Assembly: GCA_028292305.1 (NCBI GenBank)
Contig: JAQGMQ010000458.1
Span: forward strand, 1 to 6,973
From: Rhodoferax sp.
Lineage (GTDB): Bacteria > Pseudomonadota > Gammaproteobacteria > Burkholderiales > Burkholderiaceae_C
Length of the DNA stretch: 6,973 bases
Direction of reading: 5' to 3'
The notes under the pieces are model-generated. The model worked only from the letters and a program-made list of their open reading frames with translations, did no database searches and was not told the DNA's origin. Below, piece by piece: positions 1-6,169 of this stretch; position 1 is the first letter of the stretch; the number at the start of each line of letters is the position of its first letter. The translations under genes and the position numbers were made by a program.

Positions 1-1000
1 GCGCGATGTTGCGCACCTCATCCTGCGTGGCCTCGTCGCGGTCCAGCGCGCCGTGGCTGCTGTAGTAGGGCTCGTAGTAGCCCACAAAGCGGTCCAGCCG
101 GGCGTCGAAGCCGGCTTCGAACAGGCCCATCCAGTCGAGCCAGTCGCCGAGGTTGCGGCGCTGCGCTTCCACGCCCGCTACATCGCCATGCACGAAGAGC
201 CCGTAGGCCCGGCCGGCCAGGTGCTTGGGGTAGTCCCAACCTTTTTCCTCGATGGCCTTGGCCTCGACGGCCTTCTTGCCGTGGGTGCTCGACGGGTCGG
301 GGTTGCCGCCGTCGGCGCACACCAGCCGGTCGATCATCGCCTTCAGCGGCGTAGGCGACTGGTACCAGTACGTCGGCGCGAGGATGATCACCGCATGCGC
401 CGCGACCCAGCGCTCATAGATCTCGGCCATCCAGTCGTTGACCTGGCCCAGCGAATGGTTGGGGTAGCAGCTGCACGGCCAATGGCACAGCGGCATGGCG
501 GTGGCAACGCAACCCTTGCAGGGGTGGATGTGCCGATCGTATTCCGAAGTCACCAGGCTCAGATCGAGCAGATCGGCCTGCAAGCCCAGGCCGGTCAGCG
601 TGTCGCTCGCCAGCGTGGCCAGGCGCCAGGTCTTCGAGACTTCGCCAGGGCAGGTGCCGTCGTTGCGCGCGCTGCCGTTGATCACCAGCACCCGCGACGC
701 CGAGGTCTTCCAGCCCGCCTGCAGTGCGTCGAGCCTATGGCGATTGGCCATCCACTCCACCGACACTTCATAGGACGGGTCGGCAAAACCCGGGCCGGCC
801 TTCTGGTTGTGCGGCGACTTGCGGCCATCTTCATAGGCCTGCCAGGCGATGTCCTCCAGCCGGTCGATGGCATCGCTTTCCACCTTGAACGCGTCGTCGT
901 CGAAGCGCGCCCGGTAGCGTTTGCCGAACTCCGCGCGGCTCAGATGGCCGTGGGTCTGGCCCTTGCGGATGTCGTGGATGTCGAAGCTGGCGTGGGGCAT
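1..1000 (-). CDS. Flavodoxin-family NAD(P)H/FMN oxidoreductase with Cys-rich loop (partial, C-terminus missing)
   Basis: This is an uninterrupted minus-strand frame from ATG at 1000-998 to the window edge, with 333 residues visible and no stop. The N-terminal ~100 residues are a charged extension with no recognised domain. The flavodoxin-like fold then begins with a beta strand and FMN phosphate-binding loop (VLVINGSARNDGTCPGE, about residues 104-120). A second flavin-contact segment, LAPTYWYQSPTPLKAMIDRL, lies near 208-227. This pattern is typical of NADPH-dependent FMN reductases (PF03358-type), which bind FMN and pass electrons from NAD(P)H. Between these motifs is a cluster of Cys161, 164, 172, 176 and 178 that could bind an Fe-S cluster or metal, recalling iron-sulfur flavoproteins but with different spacing. 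No signal peptide is seen, so it is probably cytoplasmic. The ribosome site is weak (GTTAAAG just before ATG). It lies 121 bases downstream of the molybdenum hydroxylase operon on the same strand and could be read through from it. Fold call is secure; substrate is unknown. Confidence 0.88.
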   Translation of the reverse strand, partial: MPHASFDIHDIRKGQTHGHLSRAEFGKRYRARFDDDAFKVESDAIDRLEDIAWQAYEDGRKSPHNQKAGPGFADPSYEVSVEWMANRHRLDALQAGWKTSASRVLVINGSARNDGTCPGEVSKTWRLATLASDTLTGLGLQADLLDLSLVTSEYDRHIHPCKGCVATAMPLCHWPCSCYPNHSLGQVNDWMAEIYERWVAAHAVIILAPTYWYQSPTPLKAMIDRLVCADGGNPDPSSTHGKKAVEAKAIEEKGWDYPKHLAGRAYGLFVHGDVAGVEAQRRNLGDWLDWMGLFEAGFDARLDRFVGYYEPYYSSHGALDRDEATQDEVRNIA

Positions 1001-1018
1001 CTTTAACTTTCATCGCAA

Positions 1019-1040
1019 GGTCGGCGCCCTGCTGCCGACC
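1019..1040. repeat. Perfect inverted repeat upstream of the flavodoxin-family gene
   Basis: GGTCGGC (1019-1025) and GCCGACC (1034-1040) form a perfect 7-base dyad around an 8-base spacer. The dyad ends 18 bases before the flavodoxin-family start codon. There is no T-run on either side in either direction, so a standard intrinsic terminator is unlikely. An operator for a dimeric repressor or a 5' UTR hairpin fits the position better, but no regulator gene is in the window to pair it with. Confidence 0.4.
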
Positions 1041-1078
1041 ATTCTCAAAACCCGGCGGTGATGGCCCTGTAGGACGCA

Positions 1079-1109
1079 GGCGCGAGTTGAAAGCGCCGGC
1101 AGCCCTGCC
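1079..1109 (-). terminator. Weak hairpin cluster after the molybdenum hydroxylase operon
   Basis: Beginning about 12 bases after the stop codon of the catalytic subunit (minus strand) there is a 4-base stem with a 4-base loop (GGCA/TGCC, 1098-1109). A 5-base GGCGC/GCGCC stem around a 9-base loop follows (1079-1097). Neither is followed by a clear U-run. They may slow polymerase or protect the mRNA end, but they are a poor match to a strong intrinsic terminator, so read-through to the flavodoxin-family gene is possible. Confidence 0.2.
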
Positions 1110-1121
1110 CGACGCGTGAGA

Positions 1122-3527
1122 TCAGACGATGGCGAGCAGCGCCGAATCCGGCGGGTCGCCACCGGGTGACTTGTGCCGTGTCACGGGCGTCACGGGCGCC
1201 ACCGCATCGGCCTCCGCGTCCGGCGCCATCACCTTGTCGGGTGTCATCGGCAGGCTGCGCACGCGCCGGCCCGTGGCGTGGAAGATGGCATTGCTCACCG
1301 CCGCGGCCACGCCCACCAAGCCGATCTCGCCCACGCCCTTCGCGCCCAGGCTGCTCACCACGCGGTCGTCTTCTTCGACGAAGATCACCTCGATGTCGTG
1401 GATGTCGGCGTTCACCGGCACGTGGTATTCGCCGAAGCTGTGGTTCATGAAGCGGCCGAGCGTGTGATCGGTCAGCGTCTCCTCGTGCAGCGCCTGGCTG
1501 ATGCCCCACACCACGCCGCCGCTGATCTGGCTGTGTGCGGCCTTGGGGTTCAGGATGCGGCCCGCGGCGATGGCGCTCACCACGCGGGTCACGCGCACGG
1601 TGCCAAAGTCTTCGTCCACCCGGACTTCGACGAACACCGCCGAATGCACGGCGCTGGTGAACTTGCGCTGACGCAGCACGTTGGGCAGCAGCAGGTATTT
1701 TTCCTCCACGCTGGCCTTGCCGGCGCTGGCCAGCAGCGCGGTCAGGGCGATGGCGGTGGAGGGGGTTGCCTTCAGGCGCAATTGGCCGTCGGCGAACACC
1801 ACATCGGCGAGGCGGCTGCCCTTGAACGGTGACGCCGGCAGGCCGCGGGCCAGGTTCCACAGGCTCTTCTGCAGCTTTTCGCAGGCGCCCTGCACGGCCG
1901 AGCCGACGGTGGCGACATGGGCCGAGCCGCCTTCGATCGGCGCCACCGGCAAGCGCGAATCGCCCAGTCGAAACGCCACCAGTTCGAGCGGCAAGCCCAT
2001 GGCCGCCGCGGCGATCATGGCCATCACGGGGTAGGTCCCGGTGCCGATGTCGGTGGCTGCGCTGGCCACCTCGAGCCGGCCGTCGGCATGCAGCACGGCG
2101 CTGGCGCGGGCGAACATCTGCAGCGCGTCCCAGGTGCCGGTGGCCATGCCCCAACCCACCAGTTCGCGGCTTCCCGCTGGGCCCGCCTGCGCTGCACTCT
2201 GGCTGCGCGGCAGGGGCTGGCGGTCGCTCCAGCCGAAGCGGCGCGCACCCTGCGCATAACAGGCTTCGAGTTCCTTGCTGGAGAAAGGCAGGTCCTTGTT
2301 GCCGTCGCGTTCGGCGTAGTTTCTCAGGCGCAGCGCCACCGGGTCCATCCTGAGCGCGTGGGCCAGCTCGTCCATCGCCACCTCCAGCGCAAACAGGCCA
2401 TGGGCCGCACCGGGTGCACGCATGTCCAACGGACTGTACTGGTCGAGAGCCACCACCTGGTAGCCCAGGCGCACGTTGTGGCACTGGTACAGCTGGCCGG
2501 ACCAGTTGACCACCACTTCGACATAGTCTTCAAGCCGCGAGGTGGCGGCCACGGCCTCGTGCACCACGGCCTGCAGCGTGCCGTCGGCCGTCGCCGCCAG
2601 TTTCACGTGTTGCCAAGTCTCCGGCCGGTGACCGAAGCTGAACATCTGTTGCCGTGTCAGCACCACGCGGGTCGAGCGCTTCAGGTGCAGCGCCGCCATC
2701 ACCGCCAGGATCAGCTGGTACTGCGGCCGCAGGCCCGAGCCAAAGGCGCCGCCGACGAACGGGTTCTTCACCGTGACCTGGTCCTTGCCCAGGCCGAACA
2801 CACGCGACAGCACCCAGCGGCTGTTCTGCGAGCCCTGGGTCTTGTCGTAGATGGTCAGGTGGCCATCCGCCGCGCGCAGCACGGTCGAGGCGTGCATCTC
2901 CATCGGGTTGTGGTGCTCCACGCCGCTGTGGTACTGCGCGTCGATCTGCACCGGCGACGCTGCGAAGGTTGCGTCCGCATCGCCGCGCGGTTTGGGCGGC
3001 GGGGCAAAGCCCGCTTTCAGACGGCTCGGTTTGTGGCCGCGGCCCAGGTTCTGCAGCAGCGCGGTGCTGTGCGGCTCGACCGCGTAGTCGACGCGCACCA
3101 GGGCGGCGGCGCTGCGTGCGGCTTCGAAAGTCTCGGCCACCACCAGCGCCACCGGCTGGCCACTGTACAAAATGGCGTCGCCGTGAAAGGGCTTGAACGG
3201 CGTGCCGCCGGGCGCGGTCATGTCCTTGTAGAACAGGCCCATCGACCGGGTCCGCGGCCGGTTCTCGTGCGTCAGGATGTCGATCACGCCTGCGACGGCG
3301 CGGGCCTGCGCCAGGTCCATGCGGACGATGCGGCCGCGGGCCACGCTGCTGTTGACCACCACGCCATAAACCATGTCGGGGGCCGCGTGTTCGGCGGCAT
3401 AGCGGGCCTGGCCGGTGACCTTGGCGCGGCCGTCGGTGCGTGAGAAAGGCTGCCCCAAAACCACCGTGCCGGTGCCGGTTTCGGCCATGGGCTGCACGTC
3501 GCGTTCGGCCGGGTGGGCGGCGCTCAT
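1122..3527 (-). CDS. Molybdopterin-binding catalytic subunit, xanthine dehydrogenase/aldehyde oxidase family
   Basis: This is the 801-residue large subunit of a molybdenum hydroxylase, which hydroxylates an aldehyde or heterocycle with water at the Mo cofactor and passes two electrons to the Fe-S subunit. The N-terminal aldehyde oxidase a/b-hammerhead domain starts near residue 30 (SRTDGRAKVTGQARYAAE). Cofactor-binding segments follow: NPFVGGAFGSG (255-265), DMRAPGAAHGLFALE (368-382), TDIGTGTYP (492-500) and TVGSAVQGACEKL (540-552). The C-terminal KGVGEIG motif (730-736) holds the presumed catalytic base Glu734. Overall layout and several motifs resemble E. coli PaoC, though the first motif reads GGAFGSG rather than GGGFGGK. 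About 30 residues after the last conserved block form a tail of no known role. No Tat signal is seen. The ATG at 3527 overlaps the FAD-subunit stop by four bases (ATGA) and has a good GGGAG site 7 bases upstream, which fixes the start over Met14. The substrate is unknown. Confidence 0.96.
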   Translation of the reverse strand: MSAAHPAERDVQPMAETGTGTVVLGQPFSRTDGRAKVTGQARYAAEHAAPDMVYGVVVNSSVARGRIVRMDLAQARAVAGVIDILTHENRPRTRSMGLFYKDMTAPGGTPFKPFHGDAILYSGQPVALVVAETFEAARSAAALVRVDYAVEPHSTALLQNLGRGHKPSRLKAGFAPPPKPRGDADATFAASPVQIDAQYHSGVEHHNPMEMHASTVLRAADGHLTIYDKTQGSQNSRWVLSRVFGLGKDQVTVKNPFVGGAFGSGLRPQYQLILAVMAALHLKRSTRVVLTRQQMFSFGHRPETWQHVKLAATADGTLQAVVHEAVAATSRLEDYVEVVVNWSGQLYQCHNVRLGYQVVALDQYSPLDMRAPGAAHGLFALEVAMDELAHALRMDPVALRLRNYAERDGNKDLPFSSKELEACYAQGARRFGWSDRQPLPRSQSAAQAGPAGSRELVGWGMATGTWDALQMFARASAVLHADGRLEVASAATDIGTGTYPVMAMIAAAAMGLPLELVAFRLGDSRLPVAPIEGGSAHVATVGSAVQGACEKLQKSLWNLARGLPASPFKGSRLADVVFADGQLRLKATPSTAIALTALLASAGKASVEEKYLLLPNVLRQRKFTSAVHSAVFVEVRVDEDFGTVRVTRVVSAIAAGRILNPKAAHSQISGGVVWGISQALHEETLTDHTLGRFMNHSFGEYHVPVNADIHDIEVIFVEEDDRVVSSLGAKGVGEIGLVGVAAAVSNAIFHATGRRVRSLPMTPDKVMAPDAEADAVAPVTPVTRHKSPGGDPPDSALLAIV

Positions 3528-4585
3528 GGTGTGGCTCCCGCTGCGGCGGTGTGCAGGGCCAGCTCGCCGGTGTTGGTGAGCTGGCCCTGTAGCGCCATCT
3601 GCAACGCACGCACCACGGCGCGGCGCGCCATCGGAATCTTGAACGCGTTGCTGCCCGGCGTGGGGCCGCCCGTGGCCACGGCATCGCGCAGCAGGCAGGC
3701 GGCCGCGGCTTCGAAAGCGGCCGCGTCCGGCCGGCGGCCCACCAGCCCTTGCTCGGCCGCTTCGTCGCGCCAGGGCTTGTGCGCCACGCCGCCCAGGGCG
3801 ATGCGCGCGGCCGACACCGTGCCGTCCTTGCCGATGTCGAGCAACGCCGCCACCGACACCAGCGCAAACGCATACGACGCCCGTTCGCGCAGCTTCAGAT
3901 AGGCGGCATGCCGGCCGAAGCCTTCAGGCACGGGCGGCAGCGTGATGTGGGTGATGAGCTCGCCGGCTGCGAGGCTGTTGTCGACGTGCGGCGTGGCACC
4001 TGGCAGCCGGTGGAAATCAGCCATGGCGATGCCGCGTTCGCCAGCCACCGACGCCACGTGCACCACCGCACCCAGCGCGGCCAGGGCCACGCACATGTCC
4101 GACGGATGGGTGGCCACGCAGTCGACGCTGGCGCCCAGCACCGCGTGCATGCGCGCCAGCCCGTTGCGGGCGGGGCAGCCGCTGCCGGGACTGCGTTTGT
4201 TGCACGGCGTGCCGGTGTCGTAGAAGTAATAGCAGCGGGTGCGCTGCAGCAGGTTGCCGCCGTTGGTGGCCATGTTGCGGATCTGCGGTGAAGCGCCGGC
4301 AAGCAGGGCCGCGCTCAGCAGCGGGTACCGCGCCCGCACCAGCGGGTGGTGGGCGGTGTCGGCGTTGCGGGCCAGCGCGCCGAGCCGCAAGCCGCCGTCC
4401 GGCATCGCTTCGATGGCCGCCAGCGGCAGTGCGTTCACGTCCACCAGCGTCGCCGGCGTGGCCACGTTTTCCTTCATCAGGTCCAGCAGGTTCGTGCCGC
4501 CGGCCACGGCCACCGCGCCCGGCTGGGCCAGCGCGGCCAGCGCGTCGCGCAGGGTGCGGGGCGCCACGTAGTTGAAGTGGTTCAT
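3524..4585 (-). CDS. FAD-binding subunit of molybdenum hydroxylase, with Fe-S insertion (PaoB-like)
   Basis: This 353-residue medium subunit of the xanthine dehydrogenase family (CoxM/XdhB type) takes electrons from the [2Fe-2S] subunit onto FAD and passes them to an acceptor. FAD-binding segments are VAGGTNLLDLM (27-37) and NMATNGGNLLQRTRC (104-118). The C-terminal half, from about residue 220 (KLRERASYAFALVSVAA), is the CO dehydrogenase flavoprotein C-terminal domain. An inserted loop with Cys118, Cys128, Cys137 and Cys156, including the PCNKRSPGSGC segment, matches the region that carries a [4Fe-4S] cluster in E. coli PaoB. The length is usual for the family. The ATG overlaps the stop of the [2Fe-2S] gene by four bases, and no strong ribosome site is visible, so translation is probably coupled. 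The gene ends in an ATGA overlap with the catalytic subunit. Family and role are secure; the extra cluster is inferred from the conserved cysteines. Confidence 0.96.
   Translation of the reverse strand: MNHFNYVAPRTLRDALAALAQPGAVAVAGGTNLLDLMKENVATPATLVDVNALPLAAIEAMPDGGLRLGALARNADTAHHPLVRARYPLLSAALLAGASPQIRNMATNGGNLLQRTRCYYFYDTGTPCNKRSPGSGCPARNGLARMHAVLGASVDCVATHPSDMCVALAALGAVVHVASVAGERGIAMADFHRLPGATPHVDNSLAAGELITHITLPPVPEGFGRHAAYLKLRERASYAFALVSVAALLDIGKDGTVSAARIALGGVAHKPWRDEAAEQGLVGRRPDAAAFEAAAACLLRDAVATGGPTPGSNAFKIPMARRAVVRALQMALQGQLTNTGELALHTAAAGATP
3535..3539 (-). promoter_or_regulatory. Ribosome binding site of the catalytic subunit gene
   Basis: GGGAG on the minus strand lies 7 bases before the ATG at 3527, inside the end of the FAD-subunit gene. 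It supports this start and independent ribosome loading in addition to coupling through the ATGA overlap. Confidence 0.65.
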
Positions 4586-5226
4586 GCGTTGCGGGCCGTG
4601 GGCGTATCAGGCAACTCCGGTATCGCGGGCATTGCGGGCAGTGCCGCCCCGCGCTGCAGCACCACCGCGCACACGGCCTGCACGATCTGCGGATACGCGC
4701 CGCAGCGGCACAGGTTGCCGCTCATGCCTTCGCGGATGTGCGCGCCGCTCGTGCCACCACCCTCGCGCAGCAGGCCCACCGCTGAACACAGCTGGCCCGG
4801 CGTGCAGTAGCCGCACTGAAAAGCATCGTGGTCGATGAAGGCCTGCTGCAGCGCGTGCAGCGTCTGGCCATCCTGCAACCCTTCGACCGTGGTGATCTCG
4901 CAGCCGTTGCGCATCACCGCCAGCGTCAGGCCGGCGGTGATGCGCCGGCCGGCGGCCCGCACCCTGCAGGCGCCACACTGGCCGTGGTCGCAACCCTTCT
5001 TGCTGCCGGTCAGCAGCAGCGTGTCGCGCAGCAGGTCGAGCAGCGTGACCCACGGCGCCACGCGCAGCCGGTACGGCCTGCCGTTGACGACGAGGTCGAT
5101 CGGCAACTGGGTGGGTGGGGCAGCGGCAGCGGCGGCCTCGGCCAGCGGATGGGCAGGTCTGTCCATGGGTTGTTGGTGGTGGTGGTGGTGGGACGGCGGG
5201 TGGTCGCTCAAGGATGCCGAGCCCAT
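4582..5226 (-). CDS. [2Fe-2S] subunit of molybdenum hydroxylase (PaoA/CoxS-like), distal cluster ligand missing
   Basis: This small subunit carries electrons from the Mo cofactor to FAD. Numbering from ATG at 5226 gives 214 residues. The ferredoxin-like domain (about 42-115) has Cys79, Cys84 and Cys87 in KKGCDHGQCGACRV. The usual fourth Cys, in the family pattern SCLTLAV, is Gly99 here (TAGLTLAV). The C-terminal helical domain keeps all four ligands of the proximal cluster: Cys138 and Cys141 (QCGYCTPGQ), Cys173 and Cys175 (NLCRCGAY). The start is uncertain. ATG 5226 is preceded by a weak GGGCGG; ATG 5166 would give 194 residues and drop a five-His stretch; an upstream TTG at 5283 seems unlikely because a GC-rich hairpin lies just before it. 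None of these starts gives a twin-arginine signal, unlike E. coli PaoA, so the enzyme is probably cytoplasmic. It is the first gene of the operon and overlaps the FAD subunit by ATGA. Confidence 0.93.
   Translation of the reverse strand: MGSASLSDHPPSHHHHHQQPMDRPAHPLAEAAAAAAPPTQLPIDLVVNGRPYRLRVAPWVTLLDLLRDTLLLTGSKKGCDHGQCGACRVRAAGRRITAGLTLAVMRNGCEITTVEGLQDGQTLHALQQAFIDHDAFQCGYCTPGQLCSAVGLLREGGGTSGAHIREGMSGNLCRCGAYPQIVQAVCAVVLQRGAALPAMPAIPELPDTPTARNA
5174..5191. repeat. Six-copy TGG trinucleotide repeat (CCA on the coding strand)
   Basis: TGG is repeated six times on the plus strand. On the minus strand, in the frame of the [2Fe-2S] subunit, this reads as five CAC codons (five histidines) plus part of the next codons. 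It lies between two candidate ATG starts, so it is either a His-rich N-terminus or untranslated leader. Length changes by slippage would stay in frame. Confidence 0.8.
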
Positions 5227-5285
5227 GCCGCCGCCCGTGTGGGACAACACCGCGAGTGAACCCGGCGGCACCCCCCGCTGCAAGA

Positions 5286-5309
5286 GGGCCTACGGTGCGG
5301 CACGGGCCC
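5286..5309 (-). terminator. GC-rich hairpin between the DUF1003 gene and the hydroxylase operon
   Basis: GGGCC (5286-5290) pairs with GGCCC (5305-5309), and inside that GTG (5295-5297) can pair with CAC (5301-5303). On the minus strand it lies 17 bases after the DUF1003 stop and is followed by only TCTTG, so it is at best a weak terminator. It may instead be a leader hairpin for the operon. Confidence 0.3.
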
Positions 5310-5326
5310 GCCCCGGCCACGCGACG

Positions 5327-5938
5327 TCAACGCTGCCGCGGCGATGCGGTCGCCTCATATGCCTTCTCGATCTGTTCGATGAGCTTGTCGGGCCGGGTCG
5401 CTTCTTCGAGCACCTTGACCGTCGGGTCGTCCTCGTCCACGCCCACCTTGGCCGCGATGCGTTCCAGCAGCTGCAGCATCTTGGTGTTCTCCTGTTCGGT
5501 AAGCAGGTTGATCTGCAGGTCGAGCTGGTTGCGGCGTTCGCTGATGCGCATCTCGTGGTTCTGGCTCATCAGCACGAAGGTCGACAGGAAGATTGCCTCG
5601 AGCGAGACCACCATCGTCAGGAAGGTGAACGGGTATGGGTCGAAGTGCGGCAATCCGCGCAAGGTGTTGACCAGGATCCAGCCGCCGAACCACGCCACAT
5701 GCAGCCACACGAACTGCATGCGCCCGCAATAACAGGCCACCAGGCCCGCCACCCGCCCGGCCGCACTGCCCTTGTCCACCGCCGCCTGGTCCAGCTGGCG
5801 GATCAGTTCCACGTTGACGCGGGTCACGTCTTCCACCGAGGCCGGCGCGCGGTAACTGGCGTCGTCGCCCACGGCCTTGTTCACGGCCTGCAGGGCCTCG
5901 GCGGACGGCGGGAGCGGCATCGTGGTGTCGGTGGACAT
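5327..5938 (-). CDS. DUF1003 family membrane protein
   Basis: This 203-residue protein contains a DUF1003 (PF06210-type) core of unknown biochemical function. A soluble N-terminal ~70 residues precede the first membrane segment (about 75-93). The characteristic FDPYPF motif (99-104) leads into a second membrane segment ending in FVLMSQNHEM (about 104-130). A charged, probably coiled-coil helix (about 131-166) and a short acidic/basic tail follow. Both termini are probably cytoplasmic, judged from Arg/Lys placement. The ATG at 5938 is chosen because the domain and codon pattern begin just after it. The frame stays open 73 codons further to a TTG, but that stretch is Arg/Pro-rich, unlike the family, and covers the divergent intergenic region. 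No strong ribosome site is visible. It lies upstream of the hydroxylase operon on the same strand with about 100 bases between; a functional link is not shown. Confidence 0.9.
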   Translation of the reverse strand: MSTDTTMPLPPSAEALQAVNKAVGDDASYRAPASVEDVTRVNVELIRQLDQAAVDKGSAAGRVAGLVACYCGRMQFVWLHVAWFGGWILVNTLRGLPHFDPYPFTFLTMVVSLEAIFLSTFVLMSQNHEMRISERRNQLDLQINLLTEQENTKMLQLLERIAAKVGVDEDDPTVKVLEEATRPDKLIEQIEKAYEATASPRQR

Positions 5939-6169
5939 GGCGTGGCAAGCGGGTGGTGACCCCACCGATTCTGGAAACGAGCCAGCCCGCCGGCTGTCGG
6001 ACAACAACTGGTTTGCATTGGCGCGCGAGTCACGCAAGGGCAAATCCCCGGTTGCGCCATTGGCCCGACAACGCCCCGGGGTTTTCCTACAGCCGATTCG
6101 ACCAACGTCCGACGGAAAGCGCCATGGCCGAATCCGATGATCCAGCCACACCAACAACAGGATTTCATC
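5939..6169. promoter_or_regulatory. Divergent intergenic region for the two membrane-protein genes
   Basis: These 231 bases separate two divergent starts, so both promoters should lie here. An imperfect dyad pairs AAATCCCCGG (6042-6051) with CCGGGGTTTT (6076-6085), nine of ten positions matching. CTACAGC (6087-6093), just after the right arm, loosely resembles a sigma-38/sigma-70 type -10 element and could serve the plus-strand gene about 77 bases downstream. I see no convincing -35 hexamer at 17 bases. Smaller stems occur at 5952-5966 and 5983-5996. The region is certain to be intergenic; the promoter placement is a guess. Confidence 0.35.
6159..6162 (+). promoter_or_regulatory. Ribosome binding site of the plus-strand membrane protein gene
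   Basis: AGGA lies 7 bases before the ATG at 6170, a standard spacing, and supports this start. Confidence 0.6.

Noticed and set aside
1..1000. The flavodoxin-family gene as the hydroxylase maturation factor (PaoD/XdhC role)
   Set aside because: Its motifs are those of FMN reductases, not of XdhC-type Mo-cofactor chaperones; the maturation gene must lie outside the window.
53..1006. 317-codon plus-strand open frame at the left end
   Set aside because: It lies opposite the flavodoxin-family gene, which has recognisable flavin-binding motifs; the plus-strand product has none.
1917..3443. 508-codon open frame on the plus strand opposite the catalytic subunit
   Set aside because: It is rich in His, Arg, Ala and Gly, shows no domain, and mirrors a clearly conserved gene. 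Long antisense frames are expected in GC-rich coding DNA.
5174..5191. TGG repeat as a phase-variation switch
   Set aside because: The unit is three bases, so slippage would not shift the frame, and six copies is short.
5227..5283. TTG start for the [2Fe-2S] subunit at 5283
   Set aside because: No ribosome site precedes it and a GC-rich hairpin (5286-5309) lies directly upstream; downstream ATG codons are more likely.
4835..5959. 374-codon plus-strand open frame across the [2Fe-2S] and DUF1003 genes
   Set aside because: It spans two recognised minus-strand genes and the gap between them, and its product is low-complexity.
5939..6157. 73-codon upstream extension of the DUF1003 gene from a TTG
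   Set aside because: The sequence is unlike the family, contains no ATG, and occupies the divergent promoter region.
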